From Paenibacillus terrigena DSM 21567 (GTDB lineage Bacteria; Bacillota; Bacilli; Paenibacillales; Paenibacillaceae), in contig NZ_KB895413.1 in assembly GCF_000374845.1 (NCBI RefSeq), positions 372,001 to 436,000 on the forward strand: a DNA stretch of 64,000 nucleotides. Direction: 5' to 3'. Numbering within the stretch: position 1 is the stretch's first letter; each line of letters starts with the position of its first letter. Position numbers and translations under genes: made by a program. The notes below the pieces were generated by a model, which saw only the letters and a list, made by a program, of their open reading frames with translations, was not told the origin of the DNA and did no database searches. Shown here piece by piece: positions 17,764-26,418 of the stretch.

Positions 17764-18350
17764 AGTGCGAAGAAGTCCAAGAATTGTTAGGGGAGTATTG
17801 GGATTTGCCTGAGGATGATGCTGTTCGTCTCCATGTAGACCGACATCTTGAACATTGTGTGGATTGTACTCAGCAATTCAGAATATGGGAAGAAAGCCAG
17901 ACGCTGATTCAAGAATTTACGGCGCCCGTTGACACAATCTATGGAGCCGATATGGATTTAAGCAGAAATGTTATGGAGCGAATTTATACAGAGTCAGATT
18001 GGCTGATGCCTGTCTCGAGTCGAAGTTACTCGTTCTCAATGAAGCTAAGACGGAATGCAACGGCATGTATTGCTGGATTTATGGCTATATTCCTATGTAG
18101 TTTTCTATATTTAATGATTGCTGGCGGGCCATCGGATACAGACCAACTGAATCAGATTAATGCGCTCGTTGGTGGAGATATGAACATTTCAACCAATTTT
18201 AATTTGAGTCAAATTGCAGTAGCTTACGCCGGCGATCCGCCGATCCTAGAAGTTGTGCCTACATATCCGCATTATTGGATCGCTCTCTCATTGTTAGGAA
18301 TTACTTTTTCCTTGCTGCTCTTGAACTGGTTAGCAAGAGTCAGAAAATAG
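17760..18350 (+). CDS. Membrane anti-sigma factor with zinc-finger (ZAS) domain
   Basis: This 196-residue protein starts with a cytoplasmic anti-sigma domain holding H29-x3-C33-x2-C36, the ZAS zinc motif. Hydrophobic segments at about residues 99-122 and 171-191 flank an approximately 50-residue extracytoplasmic loop. It should hold the preceding sigma factor at the membrane until a signal arrives. Start and sigma stop overlap as ATGA. Confidence 0.85.
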   Translation: MKCEEVQELLGEYWDLPEDDAVRLHVDRHLEHCVDCTQQFRIWEESQTLIQEFTAPVDTIYGADMDLSRNVMERIYTESDWLMPVSSRSYSFSMKLRRNATACIAGFMAIFLCSFLYLMIAGGPSDTDQLNQINALVGGDMNISTNFNLSQIAVAYAGDPPILEVVPTYPHYWIALSLLGITFSLLLLNWLARVRK

Positions 18351-18458
18351 GAATTCTTAGGACGACATATGCAAATAATCAATTTGTTTATATAGATATA
18401 GATTCAAGATCAGTTTAACAGCTGATTATTGATAAACTGTATAAGGGAGACGGAGATC

Positions 18459-19046
18459 TTGTTAATTGGCTTAATACGACACGGTCAGACCGACTGGAAT
18501 TTAATTGGGAAAATACAAGGCCGGACCGATATTCCGCTGAACGAGAACGGAAGAAATCAAGCGAAATTACTGGCGGATCGACTCTCACAGGATACGTATA
18601 CATGGGATTATGTCATCTCCAGTGGGTTGCAACGTGCAGAAGAGACGGCATCGATTATCGCCAAGTCATTGAATATTCCTTTACTTCCTCCGGATGGACG
18701 ACTAATAGAGCGTTCCTATGGACAAGTTGAAGGGACAACGCAAGAAGAACGTGTTGCGCGTTGGGGAGACCAATGGCGGGACCAGGATCTTGGTCAAGAG
18801 ACGAATGATGAGGTACGTGCTCGGGCGATGCAATTCCTGCAGGATATGAGCGGACAGCATTCGAATTCGAACATCCTCATGGTAAGTCACGGTAGTTTTC
18901 TTGCGCAGTTGTATCTCGCGCTCTTCCAAGAACGATTCCAAGAGAATATTAAGAATCTTTCCTTTACCGTACTGGAGAAGAGAGATCTTCAGTGGAGTCC
19001 AATCCTTTATAATTGCACGCGACATTTAGAAGAGACGAACGTCTAG
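18459..19046 (+). CDS. Histidine phosphatase family protein (phosphoglycerate mutase-like)
   Basis: This 195-residue protein has the phosphohistidine motif LIRHGQTDWN at residues 5-14, GRTDIPLNENGRNQA, and the second histidine in MVSHGSFLAQL. Its substrate cannot be told from sequence. TTG at 18459 is chosen: AAGGGAG ends 9 nt upstream and the protein then begins MLIGLIRHG, as relatives do. The upstream TTG at 18429 lacks a ribosome site. Confidence 0.85.
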   Translation: MLIGLIRHGQTDWNLIGKIQGRTDIPLNENGRNQAKLLADRLSQDTYTWDYVISSGLQRAEETASIIAKSLNIPLLPPDGRLIERSYGQVEGTTQEERVARWGDQWRDQDLGQETNDEVRARAMQFLQDMSGQHSNSNILMVSHGSFLAQLYLALFQERFQENIKNLSFTVLEKRDLQWSPILYNCTRHLEETNV

Positions 19047-19071
19047 CTCATGAGGAGCTGGACGTTTTTTT
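19038..19071 (+). terminator. Intrinsic terminator overlapping the phosphatase stop codon
   Basis: AACGTCTAGCTC pairs with GAGCTGGACGTT over 12 positions (one T-G) around ATGAG, followed by seven T. The stop TAG at 19044-19046 is in the stem. Confidence 0.88.
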
Positions 19072-19113
19072 ACGTTCTAGGGAATAAAATTCGATAAAAA
19101 CCCCATAATGGTA

Positions 19114-19134
19114 TGTAAAAGACCCTGTTTTACA
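19114..19134 (+). promoter_or_regulatory. Perfect inverted repeat, candidate operator
   Basis: TGTAAAA-N7-TTTTACA has 7-bp arms with no mismatch, 42 bp before the next start codon and just after a possible -10 (CATAAT, 19105-19110). A repressor bound here would block initiation. The binding protein is unknown. Confidence 0.45.
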
Positions 19135-19176
19135 CGGAACATGAACCGTAGTTAGCGACCGACCGGAGGAACCCGA

Positions 19177-20301
19177 ATGAATTTTGCAGACATGCTTAGT
19201 TATGCTGATATTCATCAACTCACGAGAATTGCACAACACTACCAATGCGAATGCAATGAGAACTCGAAGAATGAGCTAATCCAGTCCATTCTTTCCACCG
19301 TCAGCCGTAAGGACATCTTTGAGGATCATGTAACACGGCTAAATATAGAAGACTTGCGATTTTTGAATTCTATTCTGTTCGATCATCGCGAGACATTAAG
19401 TCTAGAAGAGCTGGTCGCCTATGTTCAGCAGACGAAATTCGATCTACCTGACGCGATACTTTCGTCGAATCCGAGGGATACCATTGTGAAATTTAAGTAT
19501 TTAGGATGGCTATTTAACGGCTTCTCTCAACAGACGCGTTATTTGTTCCAAGTTCCTCTAGATCTTAAAGACCGCTTCCGCTCGGTTCTGGAACGTAAAT
19601 TTCAGTCCGAGCTGCATTATACCTCTGAACCACCCGTCTATCGGGATGAGCAGATGCTGATTGTTGAAGATTTGCATTTACTGCTTAAATTCGTACATAA
19701 CCATACGATCCCATTAAACGGAGAGGGCGTCATGTACCGGAGAAGTCAACAGCAATTGCTTGAGAGTCTCTCGGTAACAGAATCACTCGTCGGTAAAGGA
19801 GGATGGCGATTCGGTTACGGTCTAAGGTTTAAGGAATATCCCAATCGATTGTCATTTCTGTACGACTATGCGATTTACCAAGGGTTGCTGGAAGAGCGGG
19901 AGGAGCGCTTAATTCTGACTTCGGCCGGTCAAGATATGCTTGCACTCGGGAAGAAGGAACTGCTCACGAATATGTATCGATTCTGGCTCCGTCTCTATAA
20001 AAATGCTATTCCCAATTTGCTATCACTTGTCCATTGGATTGAGAGTTGTACTCGGGAATGGGTAACTGTACAATCCTTACAGCAAGTTATTGGACCGTTC
20101 ATTAAGCCGTTCTATTATGACGATGCTGCTTCGATTATGGAACAGCGAATTCTGCGAATGATGATGCATCTGGGGCTGCTTCGATTCGGTGAGGATGAAT
20201 CAAATGGCCAGATGGTCCAGATGACAACAATGGGAAGAGCTGTTGTACAAGGGGTTTACGTTCCCCATGAAGATAAAATTGTGCTGCCATCACATTTATA
20301 A
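19177..20301 (+). CDS. Conserved protein of unknown function (374 aa)
   Basis: ATG 19177 follows GGAGGAA. The protein is soluble and charged, with an N-terminal segment (about 1-45) resembling a small helical nucleic-acid or SAP-like domain, and several leucine-rich stretches that could be winged helices (LILTSAGQDMLALGKKEL near 246, VQMTTMGRAVVQG near the end). I do not recognise the family. It sits where B. subtilis has ypiA, before the ypiB-like gene, but shows no TPR pattern, so I do not equate the two. Confidence 0.75.
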   Translation: MNFADMLSYADIHQLTRIAQHYQCECNENSKNELIQSILSTVSRKDIFEDHVTRLNIEDLRFLNSILFDHRETLSLEELVAYVQQTKFDLPDAILSSNPRDTIVKFKYLGWLFNGFSQQTRYLFQVPLDLKDRFRSVLERKFQSELHYTSEPPVYRDEQMLIVEDLHLLLKFVHNHTIPLNGEGVMYRRSQQQLLESLSVTESLVGKGGWRFGYGLRFKEYPNRLSFLYDYAIYQGLLEEREERLILTSAGQDMLALGKKELLTNMYRFWLRLYKNAIPNLLSLVHWIESCTREWVTVQSLQQVIGPFIKPFYYDDAASIMEQRILRMMMHLGLLRFGEDESNGQMVQMTTMGRAVVQGVYVPHEDKIVLPSHL

Positions 20302-20572
20302 GATTGTGTATCGCTTAGGCGAGAGTACATTCAAAGCAATGGGGGGCGAATGCACTAAACGGTCGTGGAAACGCTGAATATGCTTTATTAAGGGCAGTTG
20401 GTCGTGCCACCCGGTAAACGAATTTTCTGCCTATACTCTTTCTCTAGGTTCACCCGCCAAGGTCGTCCAAAAATGGCAGATGATGATTGGGCATAAGCGT
20501 CGAACAATGGAAAGATGCGGTGAGAGGAAAGGAATATAGGATCTCTTGGACGTAAGTGTGGAGGTGTATCCT
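20302..20572 (+). other. Intergenic region or 5' leader before the IDEAL-domain gene
   Basis: This 271-bp stretch has no supported reading frame, no T-run terminator and no clear promoter; a TATACT near 20431 lacks a matching -35. It is G-rich with several short stems. I see nothing nameable. Confidence 0.4.
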
Positions 20573-20752
20573 ATGGATAAAATGAAAGTTACTTATGAAG
20601 CGATGTTAAGTTTAACAGCTGAAATGGTGCTTGATGAGGCACTGCGCAAATATCGAACTGAACAAATTTATCTGGAGATTGACAAAGCTTTGGCAACCGG
20701 GGATCGGATCTCCTTCCGCATACTGACGGATGAGCTGAAATCCATGAATTGA
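20573..20752 (+). CDS. Small IDEAL-domain protein (YpiB C-terminal-like)
   Basis: This 59-residue protein consists almost only of an IDEAL domain: EMVLDEALRKYRTEQIYLE followed by IDKALATGDRISFRIL. In B. subtilis the domain ends the longer YpiB, which lies next to ypiF and qcrABC, so position agrees but the N-terminal part is absent here. ATG 20573 is preceded by GTGGAGGTG; the upstream TTG at 20546 would include the ribosome site in the gene. Confidence 0.8.
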   Translation: MDKMKVTYEAMLSLTAEMVLDEALRKYRTEQIYLEIDKALATGDRISFRILTDELKSMN

Positions 20753-20780
20753 AGAGTCGCGCCAGCGGCTCTTTATTTTT
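20753..20780 (+). terminator. Intrinsic terminator after the IDEAL-domain gene
   Basis: AGAGTCGC pairs with GCGGCTCT around GCCA, followed by a T-rich tail. Confidence 0.75.
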
Positions 20781-20877
20781 GTTAGAACTTCTATGCTAAA
20801 AATTTTATGAAGATCTGAATGGTCTATCTTGTCCCTGGGAAAATTATGTTTATAATGGATGGGAGAGGAGTGATACC

Positions 20878-21303
20878 ATGAAATTTAGTGAAATAGCAAG
20901 CGATCAATGGGAAGAATTGCAGCCGTATCTTGACACCTGCCTCCTCCCTGTCACAGGATTAACCGGTAAGGAATCGCCATATGAAGCAACATTGGCATTA
21001 GAGCAGCTAAGGGATTGGATGGACGAGGTAGAAGTTCCGTTCAAAGGACGGATGGTAACTTATCCTGCTTTCCATTATGCTGAAGAGAAAGATTGTGAAA
21101 GAGTCAATGCATTTTGTCAACATCTCAAAGAAGGTGGATTTACCTACGTAGTTCTGATCTCAGCGCAATTATCTCTCACGGAAGCAATGGTTAAGAATGC
21201 TGATCTGGCGCTGTCTCCAGCCACTGTAAACCCATCCGAGGAAGAGAATATTAGCCATATCATGACCCGCAAAATCCAGCAACTTTGGCACAAAAATGTC
21301 TAG
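20878..21303 (+). CDS. ypiF: YpiF-like protein (DUF2487 family)
   Basis: This 141-residue soluble protein of unknown function begins KFSEIASDQWEELQPYLDTC. In B. subtilis ypiF immediately precedes qcrABC, as here. ATG 20878 lies behind GAGAGGAGTG. No catalytic motif is obvious. Confidence 0.8.
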   Translation: MKFSEIASDQWEELQPYLDTCLLPVTGLTGKESPYEATLALEQLRDWMDEVEVPFKGRMVTYPAFHYAEEKDCERVNAFCQHLKEGGFTYVVLISAQLSLTEAMVKNADLALSPATVNPSEEENISHIMTRKIQQLWHKNV

Positions 21304-21375
21304 ACTAATTGTGACAAATTCGCAACATTTACCTGTGGCTTTCCGTGAACTTCCTAGAAATGTATTGGTAAATTC

Positions 21376-21404
21376 TTGACGCTATACAGGTCCTAAGATA
21401 TTAT
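21376..21404 (+). promoter_or_regulatory. Sigma-A promoter for qcrABC
   Basis: TTGACG at 21376-21381 with TATTAT at 21399-21404, 17-bp spacer. A TATAAT at 21402-21407 is also present but at 20 bp. Confidence 0.7.
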
Positions 21405-21482
21405 AATTATGTCCTAGTTAGTGTGTGATTTTATTCATTGAAACGTAAGGAACTATGGTTGGCAAAGGGGGTTGAACACAGA

Positions 21483-22016
21483 ATGAGTAACCATAATGAA
21501 CATGAGAAGAAGGGGAACGCAAGAAAGGAGATGACACGTCGTCAATTTCTTGCGTATACACTTGGGGGTACGACGGCATTTATGGCTGGCGGTGTAGCAA
21601 TTCCGATGATTCGTTTTGCCGTAAATCCGTTATTGGAAAAGAAAGAAAAAGGGTCGTTCATTAAGGTTATCGAAGAAACCAAAATAACGAATGAACCTCA
21701 AGAATTCTCTTTCCAAAGACACCAAGTTGATGGTTGGTACGAAAGCGATGCCAAATTATCTGCTTACATATCTAAAAGTGAGGACGGTAAGATTTTTGCA
21801 TTGTCCCCGATTTGTCAGCATCTAGGCTGTACGATTGGTTGGAACAATGATAAGAATTTCCCGAATGAGTACCACTGTCCTTGTCACGGGGCTCACTACA
21901 CCAAAGACGGCAAGAACTTGGCTGTTGCACCTCGTCCGCTAAAAGAGTATCAGATGAAAATCGAGAACGGTTTCATCTACTTGGGCGATTTGATGGATAA
22001 CACAAGAGTTAAATAA
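21483..22016 (+). CDS. qcrA: Menaquinol:cytochrome c reductase Rieske iron-sulfur subunit
   Basis: This 177-residue subunit has a twin-arginine anchor (TRRQFLAYTLGG, arginines at 19-20) followed by one membrane span. The Rieske boxes are C111QHLGC116 and C132PCHG136, giving the 2Fe-2S ligands (C111, H113, C132, H135) and the supporting disulfide (C116, C134). It takes electrons from menaquinol. ATG 21483 follows AAAGGGGG; the TTG frame from 21438 covers that ribosome site. Confidence 0.95.
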   Translation: MSNHNEHEKKGNARKEMTRRQFLAYTLGGTTAFMAGGVAIPMIRFAVNPLLEKKEKGSFIKVIEETKITNEPQEFSFQRHQVDGWYESDAKLSAYISKSEDGKIFALSPICQHLGCTIGWNNDKNFPNEYHCPCHGAHYTKDGKNLAVAPRPLKEYQMKIENGFIYLGDLMDNTRVK

Positions 22017-22032
22017 GGAGGCGTAAAATCAG

Positions 22033-22704
22033 ATGGCTAAAGGTATCTACAACTGGATAGATGAACGTCTTGATATTACGCCGATGTGGAGAGACGTTGC
22101 AGATCACGAGGTTCCTGAACACGTTAACCCTGCGCATCACTTCTCCGCATTTGTATACTGTTTTGGCGGATTGACGTTCTTTATCACTGTAATTCAAATT
22201 TTGTCCGGTATGTTCCTGACGATGTACTATGTTCCGGACATAATTAATGCCTATGCGAGCGTTGAGTTCTTGCAGACCAAAGTCGCATTTGGTCAAATCG
22301 TTCGCGGGATGCACCACTGGGGTGCGAGTCTTGTTATCGTAATGATGTTCTTACATACGCTCCGCGTATTCTTTACAGGATCTTACAAAGCGCCTCGCGA
22401 AATGAACTGGGTAGTTGGCGTATTGATCCTTTTCGTAATGCTCGGACTTGGTTTCACAGGGTATTTGTTACCATGGGACAACAAAGCATACTTCGCAACA
22501 AAAGTAGGTATGCAAATTGCGGATTCCGTACCGGTCATTGGTCCGTACGTAAAAGAATTCCTGCAAGGGGGAACAATCGTCGGAGCACAGACGTTGACGA
22601 GATTCTTCGCTTTGCACGTCTTCTTCTTACCGGCTGGACTCCTTGCACTCTTAGGCGGACACTTCTTCATGATTCGTAAACAAGGGATCTCGGGACCACT
22701 ATAA
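22033..22704 (+). CDS. qcrB: Menaquinol:cytochrome c reductase cytochrome b subunit
   Basis: This 223-residue cytochrome b6-type subunit has four membrane spans. Haem ligand histidines lie in MHHWGASLVIVMMFLH (helix II) and RFFALHVFFLPAG (helix IV). It carries two b haems and the quinone sites. GGAGG ends about 11 nt before ATG 22033. The split b6 plus fused IV-c layout is that of Bacillus. Confidence 0.95.
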   Translation: MAKGIYNWIDERLDITPMWRDVADHEVPEHVNPAHHFSAFVYCFGGLTFFITVIQILSGMFLTMYYVPDIINAYASVEFLQTKVAFGQIVRGMHHWGASLVIVMMFLHTLRVFFTGSYKAPREMNWVVGVLILFVMLGLGFTGYLLPWDNKAYFATKVGMQIADSVPVIGPYVKEFLQGGTIVGAQTLTRFFALHVFFLPAGLLALLGGHFFMIRKQGISGPL

Positions 22705-22721
22705 GAGAGGAGGAAGCACGC

Positions 22722-23603
22722 GTGGCACATGGTCATAATTCGAAAGAAAAAGTTGTCTATGTTGGAGATTCGCGTATTCGTAAAAGAAGCGAAATTGCGA
22801 CTCCGCCGGACTATACATCCTATCCGGGTAAATCCGAAGCCTTCATTCCGAACTTTCTACTGAAAGAGTGGATGGTAGGCTGCGTCATGTTAGTCGGTTT
22901 CCTCGTACTTACGATTTCGGAACCGGCACCGCTTGGTTATCCAGCGGACCCAACGAATGCATCGTTTATTCCAGTACCAGACTGGTACTTCTTGTTCTTG
23001 TATCAGCTTTTGAAAATGCCCTATGCATCCGGAGACTTTGTCGTTCTTGGTGTTGTTGGTATTCCGGGCGTATTGTTCGGAGCACTTCTGCTTGCACCGT
23101 TCTTGGATCGTGGTAAGGAAAGACGGTTCTATAGAAGACCGATCGCTTCGTCGCTCATGTTCCTAAGCCTTATCGGGGTAATCTATTTAACGGTTACTTC
23201 TTGGATGGGATATGAAGATGAATTGAAGCTTACTGGAACAACGCCTGAGCATATCGTACGTGAAGAAGAAGCTAGAGAGCGGGCTCTCGAAGGACTGCCT
23301 CCGAAGAGCAATGCGGCAAAAGGCACGGTTGAAGTTGCCCTCGTTGCACCGGATGATCCTGCTATGGAATCGATGAAGACTGCAACCTGCTTGAGTTGCC
23401 ATGGTACTGATTTGAAAGGTCAAGTAGGACCTTCCCTTCGCGGGATTGGCGATACGCTCACTCAAGACGATATTCTAGGTGTCATTAAGAATGGTAAAGG
23501 CAACATGCCTGCCATGTATGATACGGCGAAATCGAGTGGGCTATCCGATGAACAGATCACGGGTATTGCAGCTTGGCTTGCTAAGCAAAAAAAAGCACAG
23601 TAA
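22722..23603 (+). CDS. qcrC: Menaquinol:cytochrome c reductase fused subunit IV and cytochrome c
   Basis: This 293-residue protein joins a subunit IV-like membrane part (PDWYFLFLYQLLKMPY, about residues 85-105) to a C-terminal cytochrome c domain with one covalent haem site, CLSCH near residues 224-228, and a distal methionine in GNMPAMYD. It passes electrons to the oxidase side. GTG start at 22722 behind GAGAGGAGGAAG. Confidence 0.94.
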   Translation: MAHGHNSKEKVVYVGDSRIRKRSEIATPPDYTSYPGKSEAFIPNFLLKEWMVGCVMLVGFLVLTISEPAPLGYPADPTNASFIPVPDWYFLFLYQLLKMPYASGDFVVLGVVGIPGVLFGALLLAPFLDRGKERRFYRRPIASSLMFLSLIGVIYLTVTSWMGYEDELKLTGTTPEHIVREEEARERALEGLPPKSNAAKGTVEVALVAPDDPAMESMKTATCLSCHGTDLKGQVGPSLRGIGDTLTQDDILGVIKNGKGNMPAMYDTAKSSGLSDEQITGIAAWLAKQKKAQ

Positions 23604-23617
23604 ACTTATAGTTAGAC

Positions 23618-23652
23618 AGAACCTGATCGTATAGGCGGTCAGGTTCTCTTTG
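23618..23652 (+). terminator. Hairpin after qcrC, weak terminator
   Basis: AGAACCTGATC pairs with GGTCAGGTTCT (one T-G). The tail CTTTGT is a poor T run, so read-through into ypjA is likely. Confidence 0.5.
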
Positions 23653-23671
23653 TATGGAAGGAGACGCGTAC

Positions 23672-24322
23672 GTGAAATCTTTCTTGTGGTACTGCAAGCA
23701 GATCTTATTGAATCGATTGATCTTATGGGCCTTGTTTATTTCGAATGGGGTTGGGACGATCTATGGCTATTACTGGTATAAGAGTCAATTGATTGAAACG
23801 CTGAATAATAAGCCGTTATGGCAGATTATATTCGTTCCAGATAGTCCAACGGCTTCACTGTTTTTTACCATAGCTGTAGGGTTCCTGCTCTTCCCGCCAA
23901 CGTCTAAGCTATGGCGAGGGATACGCAAGCTGGTTGAAGCGTTAGCTGTAGTGACTTCGGTCAAATACGGCATCTGGGCCATTACGATGATTCTTGCTGG
24001 AGCGGCACTTGGCGATCCACTTGTATGGCAACACTGGATGCTTATGGCTTCACATTTAACAATGGCTGTGGAAGCTCTGATTTATATCCCCTTTTTTACT
24101 TTTGGGCTAGCTACACTGGTTATCGCTTGTTTGTGGACGCTGCTAAATGACACCATGGATTATACTTTTGGCATATATCCATATCTTTCAAATCGTTTAG
24201 AGTCGTATATCACAGTCGTACGTAACTTTACATTTACCCTCACGATTGTTAGCTTTCTGATGGGATGGATGACATATTTTGTTGCTCGTCCACAACGGAG
24301 CAATCACCGTTCCAAACGCTAA
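23672..24322 (+). CDS. ypjA: YpjA-like membrane protein (DUF1405)
   Basis: This 216-residue protein has about six hydrophobic segments and no known enzyme motif. Its place after qcrC matches B. subtilis ypjA, whose role is unknown. GTG 23672 is 7 nt after AAGGAGA; the ATG at 23654 lies within that site. Confidence 0.82.
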   Translation: MKSFLWYCKQILLNRLILWALFISNGVGTIYGYYWYKSQLIETLNNKPLWQIIFVPDSPTASLFFTIAVGFLLFPPTSKLWRGIRKLVEALAVVTSVKYGIWAITMILAGAALGDPLVWQHWMLMASHLTMAVEALIYIPFFTFGLATLVIACLWTLLNDTMDYTFGIYPYLSNRLESYITVVRNFTFTLTIVSFLMGWMTYFVARPQRSNHRSKR

Positions 24323-24392
24323 CAACCTTTCTCACGGTAAGTGTTCTAAGTGCGGACAACCTCACATAGGGTAAGTATGGGAGGGGATGTCC

Positions 24393-25286
24393 ATGTTCTC
24401 AAGATTTTTTATGGTCATTATATTATGCGGTTTGTTAGTGGGCTGTCAGCCAAATGCTACTTCCAAATCGGATTCGAATACAGAACTCCGACCTGTTGTC
24501 GAACAAGTCGTGCCAACAAAGAAAGATCAGCAGGTGGTTTTGGAACAGTTCGCAGCAAAGGCGGAGAAGGTTTATAAGGGAGCCATATCAGGTGAAACGA
24601 TTCAGGTTCGTGAGGAAATCGCGCAGATTGAACTCATGCTGAAGCAGATCCCGCTAGGTCAGTTGACTTCCGTCGAAGGTATCAGAGCATTGACGAACAC
24701 CATTATAGAGACGAAGCGAACTGTAAATGCGGTGAGTCTAAATCCAGATCGTTGGTTGCTCACGACGGCCAAGATGAGGCTTGCTGTAGATGCACTGGTG
24801 AACGCTAAGCATGGGTTGTGGACACAATATTATAAGGCATTTATTGAGGATATGGATCAGTTAGAGGCTGCTGCCAAAGCACCGAGTAAGGAGAAGTTCG
24901 CTTCAGCCTTTAGAGGATTACAGCAGCATTACGAACTCATTCGTCCAGCTGTCATTATTGTACATCCAGCGGATTTCGTCGAGAAGTTCGATTCCTATGT
25001 GTCCTTCTTGCAGACGGCAACCCAAGCTGAGCCATTCCAGGGGCAACAAGCATCGGAGGCCATATCCATTGGCAAACCGTTAATCCAAGAGTTATTTATG
25101 AAACGAACGGATAAGCCGACATTTGTTCCGCCAGTTGGTACAGGTCAAGACCCTTGGATCTGGATCGTAGGCATTGGAGCGGTTGTTGTCACTGTTCTGA
25201 CCTACGTGGGCTTTCGCAAATATCAGTATGAGCAGGAACTTGCCCGACAGAAGAAGTTACGTAACCGCACGGATCGTAATAAATAA
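24393..25286 (+). CDS. ypjB: Sporulation-associated lipoprotein YpjB
   Basis: This 297-residue exported protein begins MFSRFFMVIILCGLLVGC, a lipoprotein signal with lipobox LVGC. A second hydrophobic segment (about 255-275, WIWIVGIGAVVVTVLTYVGF) and a basic tail close the protein. Its position between ypjA and the YitT-family gene matches YpjB; the family is named for sporulation, with unclear function. ATG 24393 is 6 nt after GGAGGGG; ATG 24387 touches it. Confidence 0.82.
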   Translation: MFSRFFMVIILCGLLVGCQPNATSKSDSNTELRPVVEQVVPTKKDQQVVLEQFAAKAEKVYKGAISGETIQVREEIAQIELMLKQIPLGQLTSVEGIRALTNTIIETKRTVNAVSLNPDRWLLTTAKMRLAVDALVNAKHGLWTQYYKAFIEDMDQLEAAAKAPSKEKFASAFRGLQQHYELIRPAVIIVHPADFVEKFDSYVSFLQTATQAEPFQGQQASEAISIGKPLIQELFMKRTDKPTFVPPVGTGQDPWIWIVGIGAVVVTVLTYVGFRKYQYEQELARQKKLRNRTDRNK

Positions 25287-25300
25287 ATTTTATGATATAG

Positions 25301-25354
25301 AAAAAAGCCTCTGGAATGCCACTGTAAATCGTGGCTCCTGAGGCTTCTTTTTTT
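25301..25354. terminator. Bidirectional terminator between ypjB and the YitT-family gene
   Basis: AAGCCTC at 25305 and GAGGCTT ending 25346 enclose an inner GCCAC/GTGGC stem, with A-rich and T-rich flanks, so it can serve both convergent genes. Confidence 0.85.
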
Positions 25355-25373
25355 GGAATGCAGGACGGAGTCG

Positions 25374-26243
25374 TTATTCTTCTTTAAATCCTTCACCATG
25401 GACGTCATGCACATCATTAATAATAATGAAGGCGCGTGGATCTACGGACCGGATGATGCCTTGTAAGGTTCGCATTTCGGATCTGGCTATAACGCAATAA
25501 GCCATATGCTTCGCCTGCTTTGAATAGGCGCCAATCGCGGGGATTAACGTCACCCCACGCTCCATTTCCTTCGTAATAATATCGGCAATCGCAGGAGCCT
25601 CATCGCTTATTATGGTAAAGGCTTTGGCTGCATAAGCACCTTCTTGAATGAAGTCAATCAGCTTAGAAGCAATGAATACCGTCACGAAGGTATACAGAAT
25701 TTTTTCTTTCGGAACTAAGAATAAGGCGGATCCAATGATGATAACATCGAACATGAGGATGATTTGACCCATGCTCCAACCAAAATTACGATTTAGAATT
25801 CGCGCGATGATATCTACGCCGCCTGTCGTTCCTCCGAATCGGAATACGATTCCAAGGCCTGCCCCAAGCGTTACACCCGCATATAAGGCAGCTAGAATGA
25901 TATCATGCTCTGCGTTGAATGGATCGATGACACCGTTTGCAATGAGCAGTTCAATTAACCAGAGGAAGAAAGATAACGATAACACGCCAAGAATCGTGTA
26001 GGCCATAGAACGTTTGCCTAATATTTTTAGCCCCACGAAGAACAGAGGGATATTAAGCAGTAATGTTGATAATGATGGCTTGACGTTAAAGGCATAGTTC
26101 AGGATAAGCGCAATCCCTGTCAGACCGCCTTCCATCAACTGATTCGGAATAATGAAATACAGGAGTCCGAAAGCATAGATTGCCGTACCGCATAGGATTG
26201 GAATGACGGTCTTGATTGTGCTGCCTAAGTTATGTAATTTCAT
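25374..26243 (-). CDS. ypjC: YitT-family membrane protein (YpjC-like)
   Basis: This 289-residue protein has five or six membrane spans in its first 200 residues and a soluble C-terminal domain (about 205-289, FTIISDEAPAIADIITKEME) of the DUF2179 type. Function is not established. The start at 26243 (MKLHNLG) follows GAGAGGG on the minus strand; the ATG at 26267 lies before that site. It is the only minus-strand gene before 56 kb. Confidence 0.88.
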   Translation of the reverse strand: MKLHNLGSTIKTVIPILCGTAIYAFGLLYFIIPNQLMEGGLTGIALILNYAFNVKPSLSTLLLNIPLFFVGLKILGKRSMAYTILGVLSLSFFLWLIELLIANGVIDPFNAEHDIILAALYAGVTLGAGLGIVFRFGGTTGGVDIIARILNRNFGWSMGQIILMFDVIIIGSALFLVPKEKILYTFVTVFIASKLIDFIQEGAYAAKAFTIISDEAPAIADIITKEMERGVTLIPAIGAYSKQAKHMAYCVIARSEMRTLQGIIRSVDPRAFIIINDVHDVHGEGFKEE

Positions 26244-26418
26244 GGGATCCCTCTCTATATTGTTCATAATATCTTTAGTATACCTTCTTTATGTTGTTTA
26301 AAAAATGATTTGTTTTCAAAGGTGCTTTGAAGTAACATATGGATAATAGTACATGTTCATAAAGTGGTCAAAATGAGTTAAATGAATTGACAACAATGCG
26401 ATAGGAGTAAAGAACCGG

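Noticed and set aside
21307-21325. Rex-like TTGTGACAAATTCGCAA upstream of qcrA
   Set aside because: The spacer is 5 instead of 6 bp and the right half has a mismatch; it is also 50 bp upstream of the promoter.
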